A DNA stretch of 64,000 nt, taken from positions 1,116,001 through 1,180,000 of the forward strand of contig JAGFMI010000005.1 of assembly GCA_021030905.1 (NCBI GenBank). Reading direction: 5' to 3'. Positions 1-8,982 of this stretch are shown here, in pieces (the stretch's first letter is position 1; each line of letters begins with the position of its first letter). Source of the DNA: Pyrenula massariospora (taxonomy: Eukaryota > Ascomycota > Eurotiomycetes > Pyrenulales > Pyrenulaceae). The notes beneath the pieces were generated by a model. That model was not told where the DNA came from and ran no database searches. It was given only the letters and a program-made list of their open reading frames with translations. Made by a program: the position numbers and the translations under genes.

Positions 1-435
1 GACGAAGCGTGAGGTCTTGACTGGAGAAGAGAGACTATCCAGGTGCAGAGACACAGTCCGCAGATAAGACTGCCTGTAGCAGTTAGAGTCATAATGAACA
101 AAAGGCTGGTGGAGAGATCCAGCTCAGCCAGCTTGAGTAATGGGTGTTCCATTGCGTCGTTTTGCTCCGGTCGTAGAGCGCGCCGAGTGTCGCTCGGCGC
201 TACTAATTACGATCTTGTGGAAGGTGATTACTTGACTTCATTTTTTGGGGCCGAGACGGGACGCCCTTCCTACTCTAGGGTAGTTTGGGATGACATCACT
301 CAGCTAAGTGCGAATCCTTCAAAAATGACCAAAGGGATATGGCGTTAAGTCGGTGGCAGAATTGTCTGATGCATAACATCATACCTTTACGAGGAGCTGG
401 GTCTATTGGTCAGAAGTCTTAAGATAATTGCTATA
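1..435. other. Left-edge intergenic DNA
   Basis: No supported gene. A 101-codon open frame at 43-348 (+) has no recognisable domain and a composition unlike the real genes here. The only structure seen is the inverted repeat at 180-200, listed separately. Confidence 0.5.
180..200. repeat. Perfect 8-bp inverted repeat (hairpin)
   Basis: GCGCCGAG at 180-187 is mirrored by CTCGGCGC at 193-200 around a 5-nt loop. It lies about 235 bp beyond the 3' end of the dioxygenase gene. Its inner CCGAG/CTCGG arms recur, with a 1-nt spacer, at 4375-4385. Confidence 0.8.
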
Positions 436-1494
436 TCATTCTATCTGCCTTAGATCAAACTCCATCCCCGGAAGGTCTCCATAGCCTCGTTTGAGGTATT
501 TGTCTATCGCTTCTTCCTCCGGGTGGTACTCTGCCAGAACATCCAACGACTCCTCAGCATCAATCAAGTCCTTTACCGTCTCTGACAAATGTACCTTCAT
601 CGGACTTCGATACCACGGGGCGAAATGGACTAAAAGGGTGTCAGCTCACACAACATGAACCCGGTCACAAGAGACAAGCTACCTACGCTGGCTCAGCACA
701 ATCCTAATCTCGTCTGAAAAGTTCGGCTTCCCACCATGCCAGAGCCTGAGGTCCCTGATCATAGCCGCTCCCTTAGCACATGAAGGTTGGATAGGGCCGC
801 GGCCATCCCTGGCTCTTTCCTCCAGGAGGTGCTTTTTCACGCCATGCTCCGAATTTAGTCGTGACGCAGGGAGTGTCATAAAGTCAAATGCGCGTCCGTA
901 GTTGTGCGTGCCAAGGTAGACCTCTGTGGCTCCATTTCGCTCGTCCACCGCGACAAGCGGCGCGTTAACGATGTAACAGAATGGGTGGCACGGGTGGTCG
1001 AAGAACGCATCCGTATGTGTCGGTTGGGACACTGGCTCGATCCTCTGGCCTGCGCAAAACTCCTTGCCCACTGGGAGAGCAACATTTGAGCTGCTAAAAT
1101 TCCACTTTGGCCGCGGCCCGAGTGCTGTCGATGTGACCTGGGAGACGAGGGGATTCAGGAAGATATTGGGCTTGAAGTATTCGCGCTGAGGGGGAGGTTC
1201 AAGGGAAATATTGCCGCGGTGGAAGTTCTTAGGCGCGTCATCCCCCATCGAAGCGAGGGTTTTGGAATCTCGTAGCATGCCCTCGTTGAGGAAGTCGAGG
1301 TCGTCTTGCTCGTAGACGTCGTTAATAATGACAATTCCATCTTCGTATAGAGCTTTAATTGCTGTCTCGAGATTTTTGGCGGAGAGCTTTCCTTTGGAGA
1401 CTTCTCCTGGTGATGGGTTGATGTACACTGCCTCGTTTTGGAATGCACCGTTTTCTGTGTTTCGAAACATAGACATCATTTTGTACTTCTTCAA
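436..1494 (-). CDS. PhyH-family Fe(II)/2-oxoglutarate dioxygenase
   Basis: Predicted phytanoyl-CoA-dioxygenase-like oxygenase of 333 aa in two exons (1494-687 and 629-436; 57-nt intron 630-686, donor GTAGGT, acceptor TTTTAG). Splicing replaces an early stop with a frame that runs on through HFAPWYRSP to a C-terminal helix-rich tail. The facial triad is visible: HTD at about residues 160-162, a distal His in LWHGGKPN near 253, and an Arg about 11 residues later in EIRIVLSQ, the usual 2-oxoglutarate anchor. Fungal PhyH enzymes often hydroxylate, desaturate or rearrange secondary metabolites, and this gene sits about 7.5 kb from a PKS, so a tailoring role is inferred. The first Met is used; Met residues at 6, 7 and 9 are alternatives. 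The substrate cannot be read from sequence. Confidence 0.85.
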
Positions 1495-2071
1495 TTCATC
1501 GGTATTACTTCCTTCCTCTTCATCTAGGAGTCAAAATATGTGCTTAAAGAGGTCGTTCCCAAAACTTGTTAACACAGCTAATTCAATTTCATTTCCCCGT
1601 TTGAGTGTGTCTTGCTTGTTTACCCGCCATGGGTTACCTAATAGTCTTGTGTCGTTACCCCACGCTGGGTTTTCGGTTTTCTCAAAAGAGAATCGCTTTA
1701 CCATCATACACTGTTGCAATGCAGGTACGCAAGAGCGCACAAAACGTAGGTAAGCTTCCGATAATTGAAACTGTATCAGATGAGTCGCTGTGATATATTT
1801 TGGAGCGGTTCCAGTAGCGCGATCGACAGGAGCAATGAAAGGTATGGCGGATTACCAAATGCGGTGATAGTGTAGCGGCCTAGTCAGGTCCTTCAGGTCG
1901 GCCGATAAGTTGACAATAGGACCATTGGATATGACGATTTTGAGAACTTAAATTTCGAATCTGCCCTTGCGGAATGCCGATCTTGGGAACTCTTCTTCCA
2001 TTGCCAAGAGTCCTGGCGCAAGCTTAGAAGACCGATCAATATGCTGCGTCACAAGGCTCTCTTGATTGCGA
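1495..2071. other. Intergenic, promoter side of the dioxygenase gene
   Basis: Lies between the 3' end of the alpha-glucosidase gene and the start of the dioxygenase gene, both on the minus strand. Short open frames on both strands have no recognisable content. No clear TATA box or palindrome was seen. Confidence 0.5.
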
Positions 2072-3877
2072 TCAATTTTGTTTCCCTTCATTAACTTTCC
2101 GACAATCGTCTTGTGACAGCAAATAGAGTCTTCCTTCCCAAGGCGACAAGATATGTTCGCTCTCTGTACCCGGCACAGTGCGGACTGTCAGCTCCCTTTT
2201 CTTCGCCTCAATCGACTCCGGTATGATGAACTTTTGACTTAGCTCAGAGAAATTCAGCATAACTAAGGCTTGGTGTGCACGTCCTTCGGCATCCGTGGAG
2301 CTGTTCTTGGTATACGTAAAGGTCATTGGAGCGTCACGATCGTGGATCTCAAACTTCCCGTGCATAAAAAGATCCTTGTGCTGCTTTCTCATCTTCAACA
2401 TCTGCCTCCAGAATTCCAGCACGCTATCTTTATCTTCCAATTGTTGGGAGACATTGATCTCCTTGTAGTTGTCATTCACGCGGATCCATGGCTGAATGGC
2501 TCCACTGGAGAATCCTGCGGCTGTGTTCTTGGCTGACCATTGCATTGGCGTTCGAGCATTGTCTCGGGAGGTTAGACGAGCTCCTTCAAGTGCTCTCACT
2601 CTCATCTTATCGTCGTCTGGATGTTTCTCTTGCATCTCTTCGAGATATAGAAGTGTTTGGGGATCTTTGAAGTCGGACATTTCCCAGTCGTTTGACCCAT
2701 TGGTCATGCCTATCTCTTGACCCTGGTAAAGAAACAGCGTACCAGACAAAGTTGCTGCAAACAGAGCCAGCATCTTCGCAGCAGTCTGTCTGAAAGCACT
2801 ATACCCGGGGCCGAAATTTGATACACTCCTTGTGTAGTCGTGGCTCTCAAGGAAGCACGTGGTCCAGGCATCGTGTATAAGATAACCTTGAGTCTTCTCG
2901 AACGCAGCCTTGAACTCGAGAAGATTGAACCTTTGTTTTTCGTGAGGTTTCGTAAGCCATGTACTAGCAGTATGAAGGAAATCAAAGTCCAAAGTCATGT
3001 CCAGCTCCTTTGGTGTCGCGCGCAGGTACTCTAAAGCTTTCTTTTGCGGAGTTGCGAGAAGCTCTCCAACCAAGACGCGCTCATCGCTTCCAAACCGATC
3101 AAGCACTTCAGTCCTCATTTCTTGCAACCAATTGTGCATTTCTGGGCCATTCATGATATGCTCAACTAGCATTGGCTGACATTCTTCGCCCTCAATGACT
3201 ACGGGTGCATCTGGAAATGATTGATCCTTACAATAGCAATTTACACAGTCCGCTCGAAATCCATCAACATCGCGCTTGAGCCAGAATGTAACTGCGCTCG
3301 AGTAGACTGCTTGACGGACTTCAGGTATATTCCAATTCAAGTCAGGTTGCTCAGGTAAAACGCAATGGAAATAATACTGATCGCGTTCTGGAACATACGT
3401 CCAAGCACTGCCTCCAAATCCAGATTTCCAATTATTGGGTGGCTTTCGTTCGCCATTTTCTCCATATCTTGGGTCTCGCCAGATGTACCAGTTGGCATAA
3501 GGGTTGTCATCGATCGATTTGGACCTCTTGCTCTTCAGGAACCACTCATGTTCATGGCTGGTGTGGTTTACAACTAAGTCCATAATGATCTTCATCCCTC
3601 GGTCATGGACGCTTTGAATTAATTCATCCATATCTGTGATGGATCCATACTTAGACCAAATCGCCTCGTAGTTACGGACATCGTATCCCATGTCATGTTG
3701 GGGAGAGTCGTATACCGGAGAGATCCAAATGAGTTCAACACCTAGATCCTTGAGATAATCCAACTTGCTGATGATTCCCTTTATATCACCAATGCCATCG
3801 CCATTGGAGTCTTTAAAGGACATGGGCCATATTTGATATCCTATTGCTTCCTTCCACCACTGTGGGCCTTGAGAAGC
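2072..3877 (-). CDS. GH13 alpha-glucosidase (maltase / oligo-1,6-glucosidase type)
   Basis: Intronless 601-aa glycoside hydrolase family 13 enzyme that would hydrolyse terminal alpha-glucosides such as maltose. The family regions appear in order: an N-terminal YQIWPMSFKDSNGDGIGD block, DLVVNHTS (region I), DGFRADCVN with the nucleophile Asp near residue 209 (region II), VGELLATP with the acid/base Glu near 268 (region III), and ESHDYTRS near 341 (region IV). The last differs from the ENHDQPRS usual in fungal maltases but keeps the His-Asp pair. SRDNARTPMQW follows. Start chosen at the Met before ASQGPQWWKEA; an in-frame Met 16 codons upstream is preceded by a TTTGCAG acceptor-like site and is probably 5' leader. 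No signal peptide, so intracellular. It is head-to-head with the hydrolase gene at 4474, so it may be co-regulated with the cluster or may be an unrelated sugar-use gene. Confidence 0.93.
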   Translation of the reverse strand, partial: ASQGPQWWKEAIGYQIWPMSFKDSNGDGIGDIKGIISKLDYLKDLGVELIWISPVYDSPQHDMGYDVRNYEAIWSKYGSITDMDELIQSVHDRGMKIIMDLVVNHTSHEHEWFLKSKRSKSIDDNPYANWYIWRDPRYGENGERKPPNNWKSGFGGSAWTYVPERDQYYFHCVLPEQPDLNWNIPEVRQAVYSSAVTFWLKRDVDGFRADCVNCYCKDQSFPDAPVVIEGEECQPMLVEHIMNGPEMHNWLQEMRTEVLDRFGSDERVLVGELLATPQKKALEYLRATPKELDMTLDFDFLHTASTWLTKPHEKQRFNLLEFKAAFEKTQGYLIHDAWTTCFLESHDYTRSVSNFGPGYSAFRQTAAKMLALFAATLSGTLFLYQGQEIGMTNGSNDWEMSDFKDPQTLLYLEEMQEKHPDDDKMRVRALEGARLTSRDNARTPMQWSAKNTAAGFSSGAIQPWIRVNDNYKEINVSQQLEDKDSVLEFWRQMLKMRKQHKDLFMHGKFEIHDRDAPMTFTYTKNSSTDAEGRAHQALVMLNFSELSQKFIIPESIEAKKRELTVRTVPGTESEHILSPWEGRLYLLSQDDCRKVNEGKQN

Positions 3878-4473
3878 CATAATAAGACTTCGAAAACAGC
3901 AACCTTCTATTCCAGAGCCCTGCAAATTAAGATGAGAATGCCATGCTCCCCCCCATTGCCATCCACGGATGTATAGTATGCGTTGGCGAATGCCTGTATC
4001 TAGGATCGATGTACTAAAACGTCTTAGTCGCAGATCGGAGGATGGTCCGGGGAGCTGAAGACATTCATAAAGATGTACAATTGAAGGGAACTGACACTCC
4101 TTTGAGAATTCTGAAAGATATGCAAGATGAATACTCGTTGAGGCTGAGAACGCGCGAAACGCAAGCCGCTACTACAGCAGTACGATAGGTATACCGTATT
4201 TGGTTAGCGTGACTACAGAGTTCTTTCTTCCGAAACGAGGGAAAGGTTGCGACTCCAACTGTATGTCGACGTTGCGCGATGAACTTAGCGCATTTGCTTC
4301 GTTGGTATGACCCAAGCTGACCAAATGTCGGTGGGACTGCCCATCATTTATGCGACCAGATCCTGATCTACTAGCCGAGACTCGGTAGCTCTTGCAGGAA
4401 GTATCGCCCGCCATTACTTGCGGGCGCTTCCTGCCTTTTCTCGCCTTAAGATGCTACTATTCACCTAGCAGAA
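3878..4473. promoter_or_regulatory. Shared divergent promoter, alpha-glucosidase / FSH1 hydrolase
   Basis: A 596-bp gap separates two head-to-head start codons, so it must hold both promoters. It contains the CCGAG-A-CTCGG inverted repeat at 4375-4385 and a CGG-N8-CCG pair near 4035. No gene is supported; an 80-codon minus-strand frame at 4172-4414 has no recognisable content. Confidence 0.5.
4375..4385. promoter_or_regulatory. CCGAG-A-CTCGG inverted repeat, candidate zinc-cluster site
   Basis: Two perfect 5-bp arms (4375-4379 and 4381-4385) flank one base about 90 bp upstream of the hydrolase start codon. Fungal Zn2Cys6 regulators bind paired CGG/CCG triplets in inverted or everted layout; this is CCG-N5-CGG. 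Binding is inferred from form and position only. Confidence 0.3.
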
Positions 4474-5396
4474 ATGCGAGTACTCTGTTTACATGGCAGA
4501 GGATCCAATAACGAAGTCAGGCTGCCCAAATAGCTGGCTGAAGCTCTCTACTGACTTTCGAACAGATCTTCCAACTACAGACAGCAGCTTTTCGTGCCGA
4601 TTTGAACGACTTTGAATGGGACTTCGTTCAGGGCTCTGTACGGCACACTGAAGGCAACTGGTCCCTTTACACGACTTCATTCTCGAAATCACCCCTCTAT
4701 GCCTACTACAATCCCCTGGCGCCGTCCTCCATCCTTCGGACTGAAAAGGAATTAGAAGACATCATAGCACGAGATGGGCCTTTCGATGGAGTATTGGGTT
4801 ACTCCGGTGGGGCAGCACTTGCAGCGGAGATTATCATCCGAGACGCGGTGGCAAACCCTTTCAAGATGCCAGGCGAGAGACCCTTCAGATTCGCTGTTTT
4901 CATCAACGGTGCTTCGCCTTTGCGGGTCTTTAAGCTCGAGGATGAGGATATACGAGATGGAGAAATCGATGTGAGCGCAATGATCCACGAAGCTGAAAGC
5001 ATGTTTCTGCGGCCCTCTGCGATAAGGAATAAGGATGGCGTAAGCGCTGAAGATCAAGCAGATCACGCTGCAATGTTGGCTACGCTGAAGAAATGCAAAG
5101 GTAAGATGTTAGCCGACGGACAGTCCTTCATCTCAGATGGTGAATTCGGCCTTTGCAGGTATGAGACTAGCGATCCGGAGGACCCGCTTATTGACATGCC
5201 CACGCTGCACATCCGCTCGACTGAAGAAGACCATGTGGATCCGCATCATGGGCTACATTTGCTCGGTCTTTGCAGCAAAGACCAAGCAGTGGAGTTTTAT
5301 CATGCATACGGCCATGACTTCCCGCGGGGCAGGTTAGAGATGAAGAAGATATCGCAGTTGATTAGAGAAACGGCAGAGAAGTCAATGAAACTATAG
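4474..5396 (+). CDS. FSH1-family serine hydrolase (LovG-like candidate thioesterase)
   Basis: A 290-aa alpha/beta hydrolase of the FSH1 family. Exon 1 (4474-4515) encodes the N-terminal strand MRVLCLHGRGSNNE; a 50-nt intron (4516-4565) is followed by exon 2 (4566-5396) in phase 0. The catalytic triad is visible: Ser near residue 93 in GVLGYSGGAAL, an Asp in STEEDHVDP near 235, and His near 263 in AYGHDFPRG. Family members include the yeast FSH proteins and LovG, which hydrolyses the finished polyketide from the lovastatin nonaketide synthase. The hrPKS in this window ends at its ACP with no release domain, so this enzyme is the natural candidate to free its product. That role is inference. 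It points the same way as the next three cluster genes. Confidence 0.9.
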
Positions 5397-5653
5397 TTCT
5401 TGTACTTTGAATTTCTAGATTCCTTAACCCTGCTCTATCATTAGAGGTACCAATGCCGTGGCTTGTGCAACTAGGATTCTGAGATTAAGAAATCCGCAGC
5501 TACATGGCCCAGTGCCGGTCAAGCACCGAAGACAGATCAATACACTTTCTAAGCCTGAAAGAGTATCAGGGCTGTTGCGTAGACAAAACGTTACCCCTTC
5601 CCGTTCTCTGCAGCAATATCAATACTCCGTCAAAACTACCTTTCAAAAAAAAC

Positions 5654-6877
5654 ATGGTAGCAACTATACCAGACCTTACCCACGTAGTGCCTACTTTACT
5701 ACTCATACTCACCTCCCTCTTCGGTATTCGTGCACTCCACGTCTTCTCATCCCGAAATGGAAGTTTCGAGCTATTTTTCAAATTCCTGAAAGAACGACGG
5801 CTGCCAGATGGAACCTCCTTCCAGGCTATCGATACCAACGGCCGTTCCTCAACGATCGACCAGCAAATTTGTGCATTTGCCTTGTTCATGCTAGCTTTTA
5901 GCCATGATTTCTCCCATCCTGATGCGAGTTTGTCCGGGTTTCTATTCCTTGGAGCATGGGGCCCGGCATGGGTTCTGATCGTGCTGGAAAGTTTCAGATC
6001 CGTAAATGAAGGCCATCTTCTGAGCTTGTGAGTTCAATGCGCTTCGGAACGATGGCTATCGGGAGTTGACATCCGAGCCAGTCTCGCACTACCCGGCTAC
6101 ATCATATTTCACTACTCTCACGCCTTTGGCACGCCTCTCTATCTCGGGCTCCTCCTGCTGCTCTCCCCTTCAGCTCAGCCATGGGCACAGACACCAGAGA
6201 GGCTCTTCGTCGATGATCGGCATCTTCGAGCCATCCCCATCAGCTTCGTCCTCGGGTACATCATCCCGGTCATCCTCATGGCACTTCCAGCACCAAGGCT
6301 GGTCAGCTGCAGGTTCAAGCACACCGTGACAGGATGGTATCAGCAGTGGCATCTGATCATCGGCTTCTTCCACTACGGCACGGTGCGGCTTTCCGTAGCT
6401 CAGCCCCAGCCGTCCGCGGGTAAACTAAGCACGGAGTCAACGGTGGGACGGCTGCATTTGGTCTACGGTCTTGCATTCGCCATGGCCGCCGCGCCCTATC
6501 TGTCGGTCGTCACGCTTTCGGCTTGCTCGGTCCTCGCTCCCAGCCTGTTCAATGAAAAGAAGGTCTCTTCGCTGCATCCGAGAAGCGTGCTCGTCCCCAC
6601 TTCGCCGTGGGGTGGTAAGAAGGTGAAGGACATGCAGGAAGGTTTCAAATGGCTGATCCAATGGGACTACATCATCGGGACCACAGGCACGGCAATCTGG
6701 GCATTGACACTGAGAACACGAGCCGCGCAAGCATGCGGGGTTGACGATGGCATCTCTTCCGCGCTGTTATCCGCATGTGGCTATTTCTTGGTAGGCGGAC
6801 CGGTCGCTGTGCCGGTTGGGCTGATGTGGGAGAGGGATCAGATGATTTTCGGAGGCAATGGACAACCCCGTCAATAA
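5654..6877 (+). CDS. Polytopic membrane protein of fungal metabolite clusters
   Basis: A 389-aa integral membrane protein with about eight hydrophobic segments, near residues 8-24, 62-77, 84-105, 127-150, 183-203, 262-287, 330-350 and 362-383. Two exons (5654-6027 and 6082-6877) join over a 54-nt intron with a GTGAGT donor and CCAG acceptor, restoring the hydrophobic segment LALPGYIIFHY. The layout, with a DGTSF block near the N-terminus followed by a hydrophobic span ending LESFRSVNEG, resembles membrane proteins that recur in fungal terpenoid and polyketide clusters, some of which (AscI-type) are membrane terpene cyclases. I cannot tell from sequence whether this one is a cyclase, a transporter or something else. 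Its position between the hydrolase and the AtaL-like gene supports a cluster role. Confidence 0.72.
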
Positions 6878-7475
6878 TAACGGTGGGACGGTGTAACAAC
6901 GTTAGCAAAACGCAACGGAATCAGATTATCGGCATAGTGAACGACTAGAATAACTATCGGCCGTAGGTTCGTCGGCGCCACCGATGTAATCCTTGCCTAA
7001 TCGGGCCTTTCCACTGAGTCTTTTATTGGGCCGGGCGGAATTCTCTTCGCCATAGATGAACATTTTAAGAGCCAGGAGTCACGGCAGTCGAGTATTTCAG
7101 CGGCTGAAATATACTGAGCCGACTGTTACCAGGGCACAAAGTCACATTGAGACCTTAGTGCGGGAAGACGGTTGCCTCAGCTGCATTTTCAATATTCATC
7201 CAAGTAGCTTGTTCGGCTCCCCGCATATACGGACACGGCATAAACAAATAAAGTGAAACCTGCCGTCCCGCTTAAACTTTACGTACGGTTACCGTTCGTC
7301 TCGGTGAAATTCTCCCAATCAAGGGTAAATGATTACTCTTAAGAACAAGCTTTTGAAAAACGAGCGTTACACCATCAGCACTTTATTTATTACCCTTGTG
7401 ACCGCAGTACTGTGGGAAGAATTAGAAGGATCTCTTGGTCACGACTTATGTCAAGTTAGCACAATCCTCCTAGCT
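6878..7475. promoter_or_regulatory. Upstream region of the AtaL-like gene
   Basis: No supported gene; a 66-codon frame at 7056-7256 has no recognisable content. It contains a CGG-N3-CCG element at 7286-7294 and a CTCGGT hexamer just downstream that also occurs in the hydrolase promoter. Confidence 0.45.
7286..7294. promoter_or_regulatory. CGGTTACCG, candidate zinc-cluster binding site
   Basis: CGG and CCG triplets separated by 3 bp, about 180 bp upstream of the AtaL-like start codon. This is a classic inverted half-site layout for fungal Zn2Cys6 regulators, but no such regulator is encoded in the window and the element is short enough to arise by chance. Confidence 0.25.
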
Positions 7476-7976
7476 ATGGTTGGTAAGCACTACAATCTCG
7501 TTGCATTCACCTCTCCAATCAACCCTACCGGCGCCTCACCGCCTCTGTCTGTGGAACAGGTCTGGTCTGGCCTACGGCGAAAGTTCCAACGGGGTCAAGA
7601 CTTCTTCCCCGACCTTATCTCTCGCACGGAAGTGCTGTCGACCTCTAGAACCGAGGCGGGACACGCGGTCACGGAGATTGAGGCTACGTTCCATGGGGAC
7701 AACGCTAAGATGCGAGAGACGTGCGTGGAATACCCACCGGTCAAACTGGAGCTGCACCACGCCAATGGGAACAAGGTCGAAAATATTATCAGCCGCGACG
7801 CGAGCGGAGCGTTGTACTTGACGTTTGCATTTGCATGGGGGTGTCCTGCGAGGGACGATAGGGATGAGGGGGAGATGACAGGGATGGTGCAACAGCAAGG
7901 GAAGTTGGCTCAGCTTGCGGTCGAACAGACGATTGAGGTCATCAGGCAGATGGTGAGGGACGGCCGGTTATCTTGA
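7476..7976 (+). CDS. AtaL-like (former DUF1857) SRPBCC-fold protein
   Basis: A single-exon 166-aa protein of the family named after AtaL of the acetylaranotin cluster (formerly DUF1857), related to START/SRPBCC small-ligand-binding folds. The start at 7476 gives MVGKHYNLVAFTSPIN, a typical family N-terminus; the open frame runs 49 codons further upstream but that part is basic, hydrophobic and unlike the family. Family-typical features are VEQVWSGLRRK early on, the central YPPVKLELHH strand, an FAFAWGCP segment, and a final helix ending in IRQMVRDGRLS. SRPBCC folds hold hydrophobic ligands and several act as cyclases or hydratases in natural-product pathways. Location about 1 kb upstream of the hrPKS on the same strand suggests it binds or shapes a pathway intermediate. 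No catalytic residue can be named. Confidence 0.8.
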   Translation: MVGKHYNLVAFTSPINPTGASPPLSVEQVWSGLRRKFQRGQDFFPDLISRTEVLSTSRTEAGHAVTEIEATFHGDNAKMRETCVEYPPVKLELHHANGNKVENIISRDASGALYLTFAFAWGCPARDDRDEGEMTGMVQQQGKLAQLAVEQTIEVIRQMVRDGRLS

Positions 7977-8982
7977 AAGGAAACGAGTAAGATTTATGAA
8001 TCTTTGACGTTCATCGCTTTGAAGCTCAGCCTAGCATTCAGCGGCCCGGTACAGCATTGGCCAGTCAAAATTCGAACTGGAATTCAAAGACTTGACATGA
8101 TGTTGCATTATGCGGAGTTTGATATTAGGCAACCTATACTAGTTAGCGACATTCTTGGCAATCGGTCAGGGTAAGGGTAGTGTTCCGGAATGTGGCCGTT
8201 TTAGGAATACCGCTTGAGTGGATCGAGCAATAGAGCATCGGTATTCATTATTCTCGACATCATTTTTGGTCAATTCCTTGCTAGAATCGTGTGCACGTAG
8301 ACAGTGCCCAGCAAACTCGGAAAGAAAGGCTGAGTCACGAAATCCGAAGACATACTTACGGTTGGAGGCCTTCGAGCGGTTGACCTGACTCCATTAGGAC
8401 GTGAAATCCAATCAATCATGCCATTCAGGGATTCTGCCTTGATCACAGTGCTTTCAATCCTCCTTCCTGAGAATGACAGCTTCAGAGAAGATCAGAATGG
8501 GTTGGAAGGATGCGGTCTCGAACAATATTTGCATTTTTCTCCGACTTTGACCCTGGCCAGACCATAATACGATACGGAGAATGCGCCCTACAAAGTGAAT
8601 TTCCGTCGAATCGTCCTTTTTCGCCTTTGAAAGGTCCATTTCTTCTGAACAGCTCGTATTGATAAGATGACGACACTACTTCTGGAGCTGGGATGATTCT
8701 TGGGCCCATTGAAGGAGGATCATCGCGGCAATGTCTGACGACAGTCCAAAATAATCAGATCTCAATTCCCCGAAGAGTCACATGCTATAGACCTGTGCCT
8801 GGATTTGTAAACCAATCAGGTGTTCCCATACAGCTCTTTGAGCGTATTGCTCCATTGGTACTGCGTAAGATTTGCACTTGAAGCACTAATTGAAGTCTGA
8901 ACCTATATGCCACCGCTAGAGATTTATTTCGTTTAATGGGTGGTAGACTTGATTCTTCTTCCATTCGAGCCTGATAGACGAG
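7977..8982. promoter_or_regulatory. hrPKS upstream region (about 1 kb)
   Basis: No convincing gene. Short overlapping frames at 8454-8881 on both strands lack any recognisable motif. As the gap before the synthase start it should contain its promoter. I see scattered CGG and CCG triplets but no close inverted pair and no clear TATA box. Confidence 0.5.

Noticed and set aside
43-348. 101-codon plus-strand frame at the left edge
   Set aside because: No domain, no splice context and a composition unlike the real genes in the window; it overlaps a hairpin rather than a gene.
1328-1793. Plus-strand frames opposite the dioxygenase start
   Set aside because: They overlap the antisense of a well-supported gene and its promoter and show no motif.
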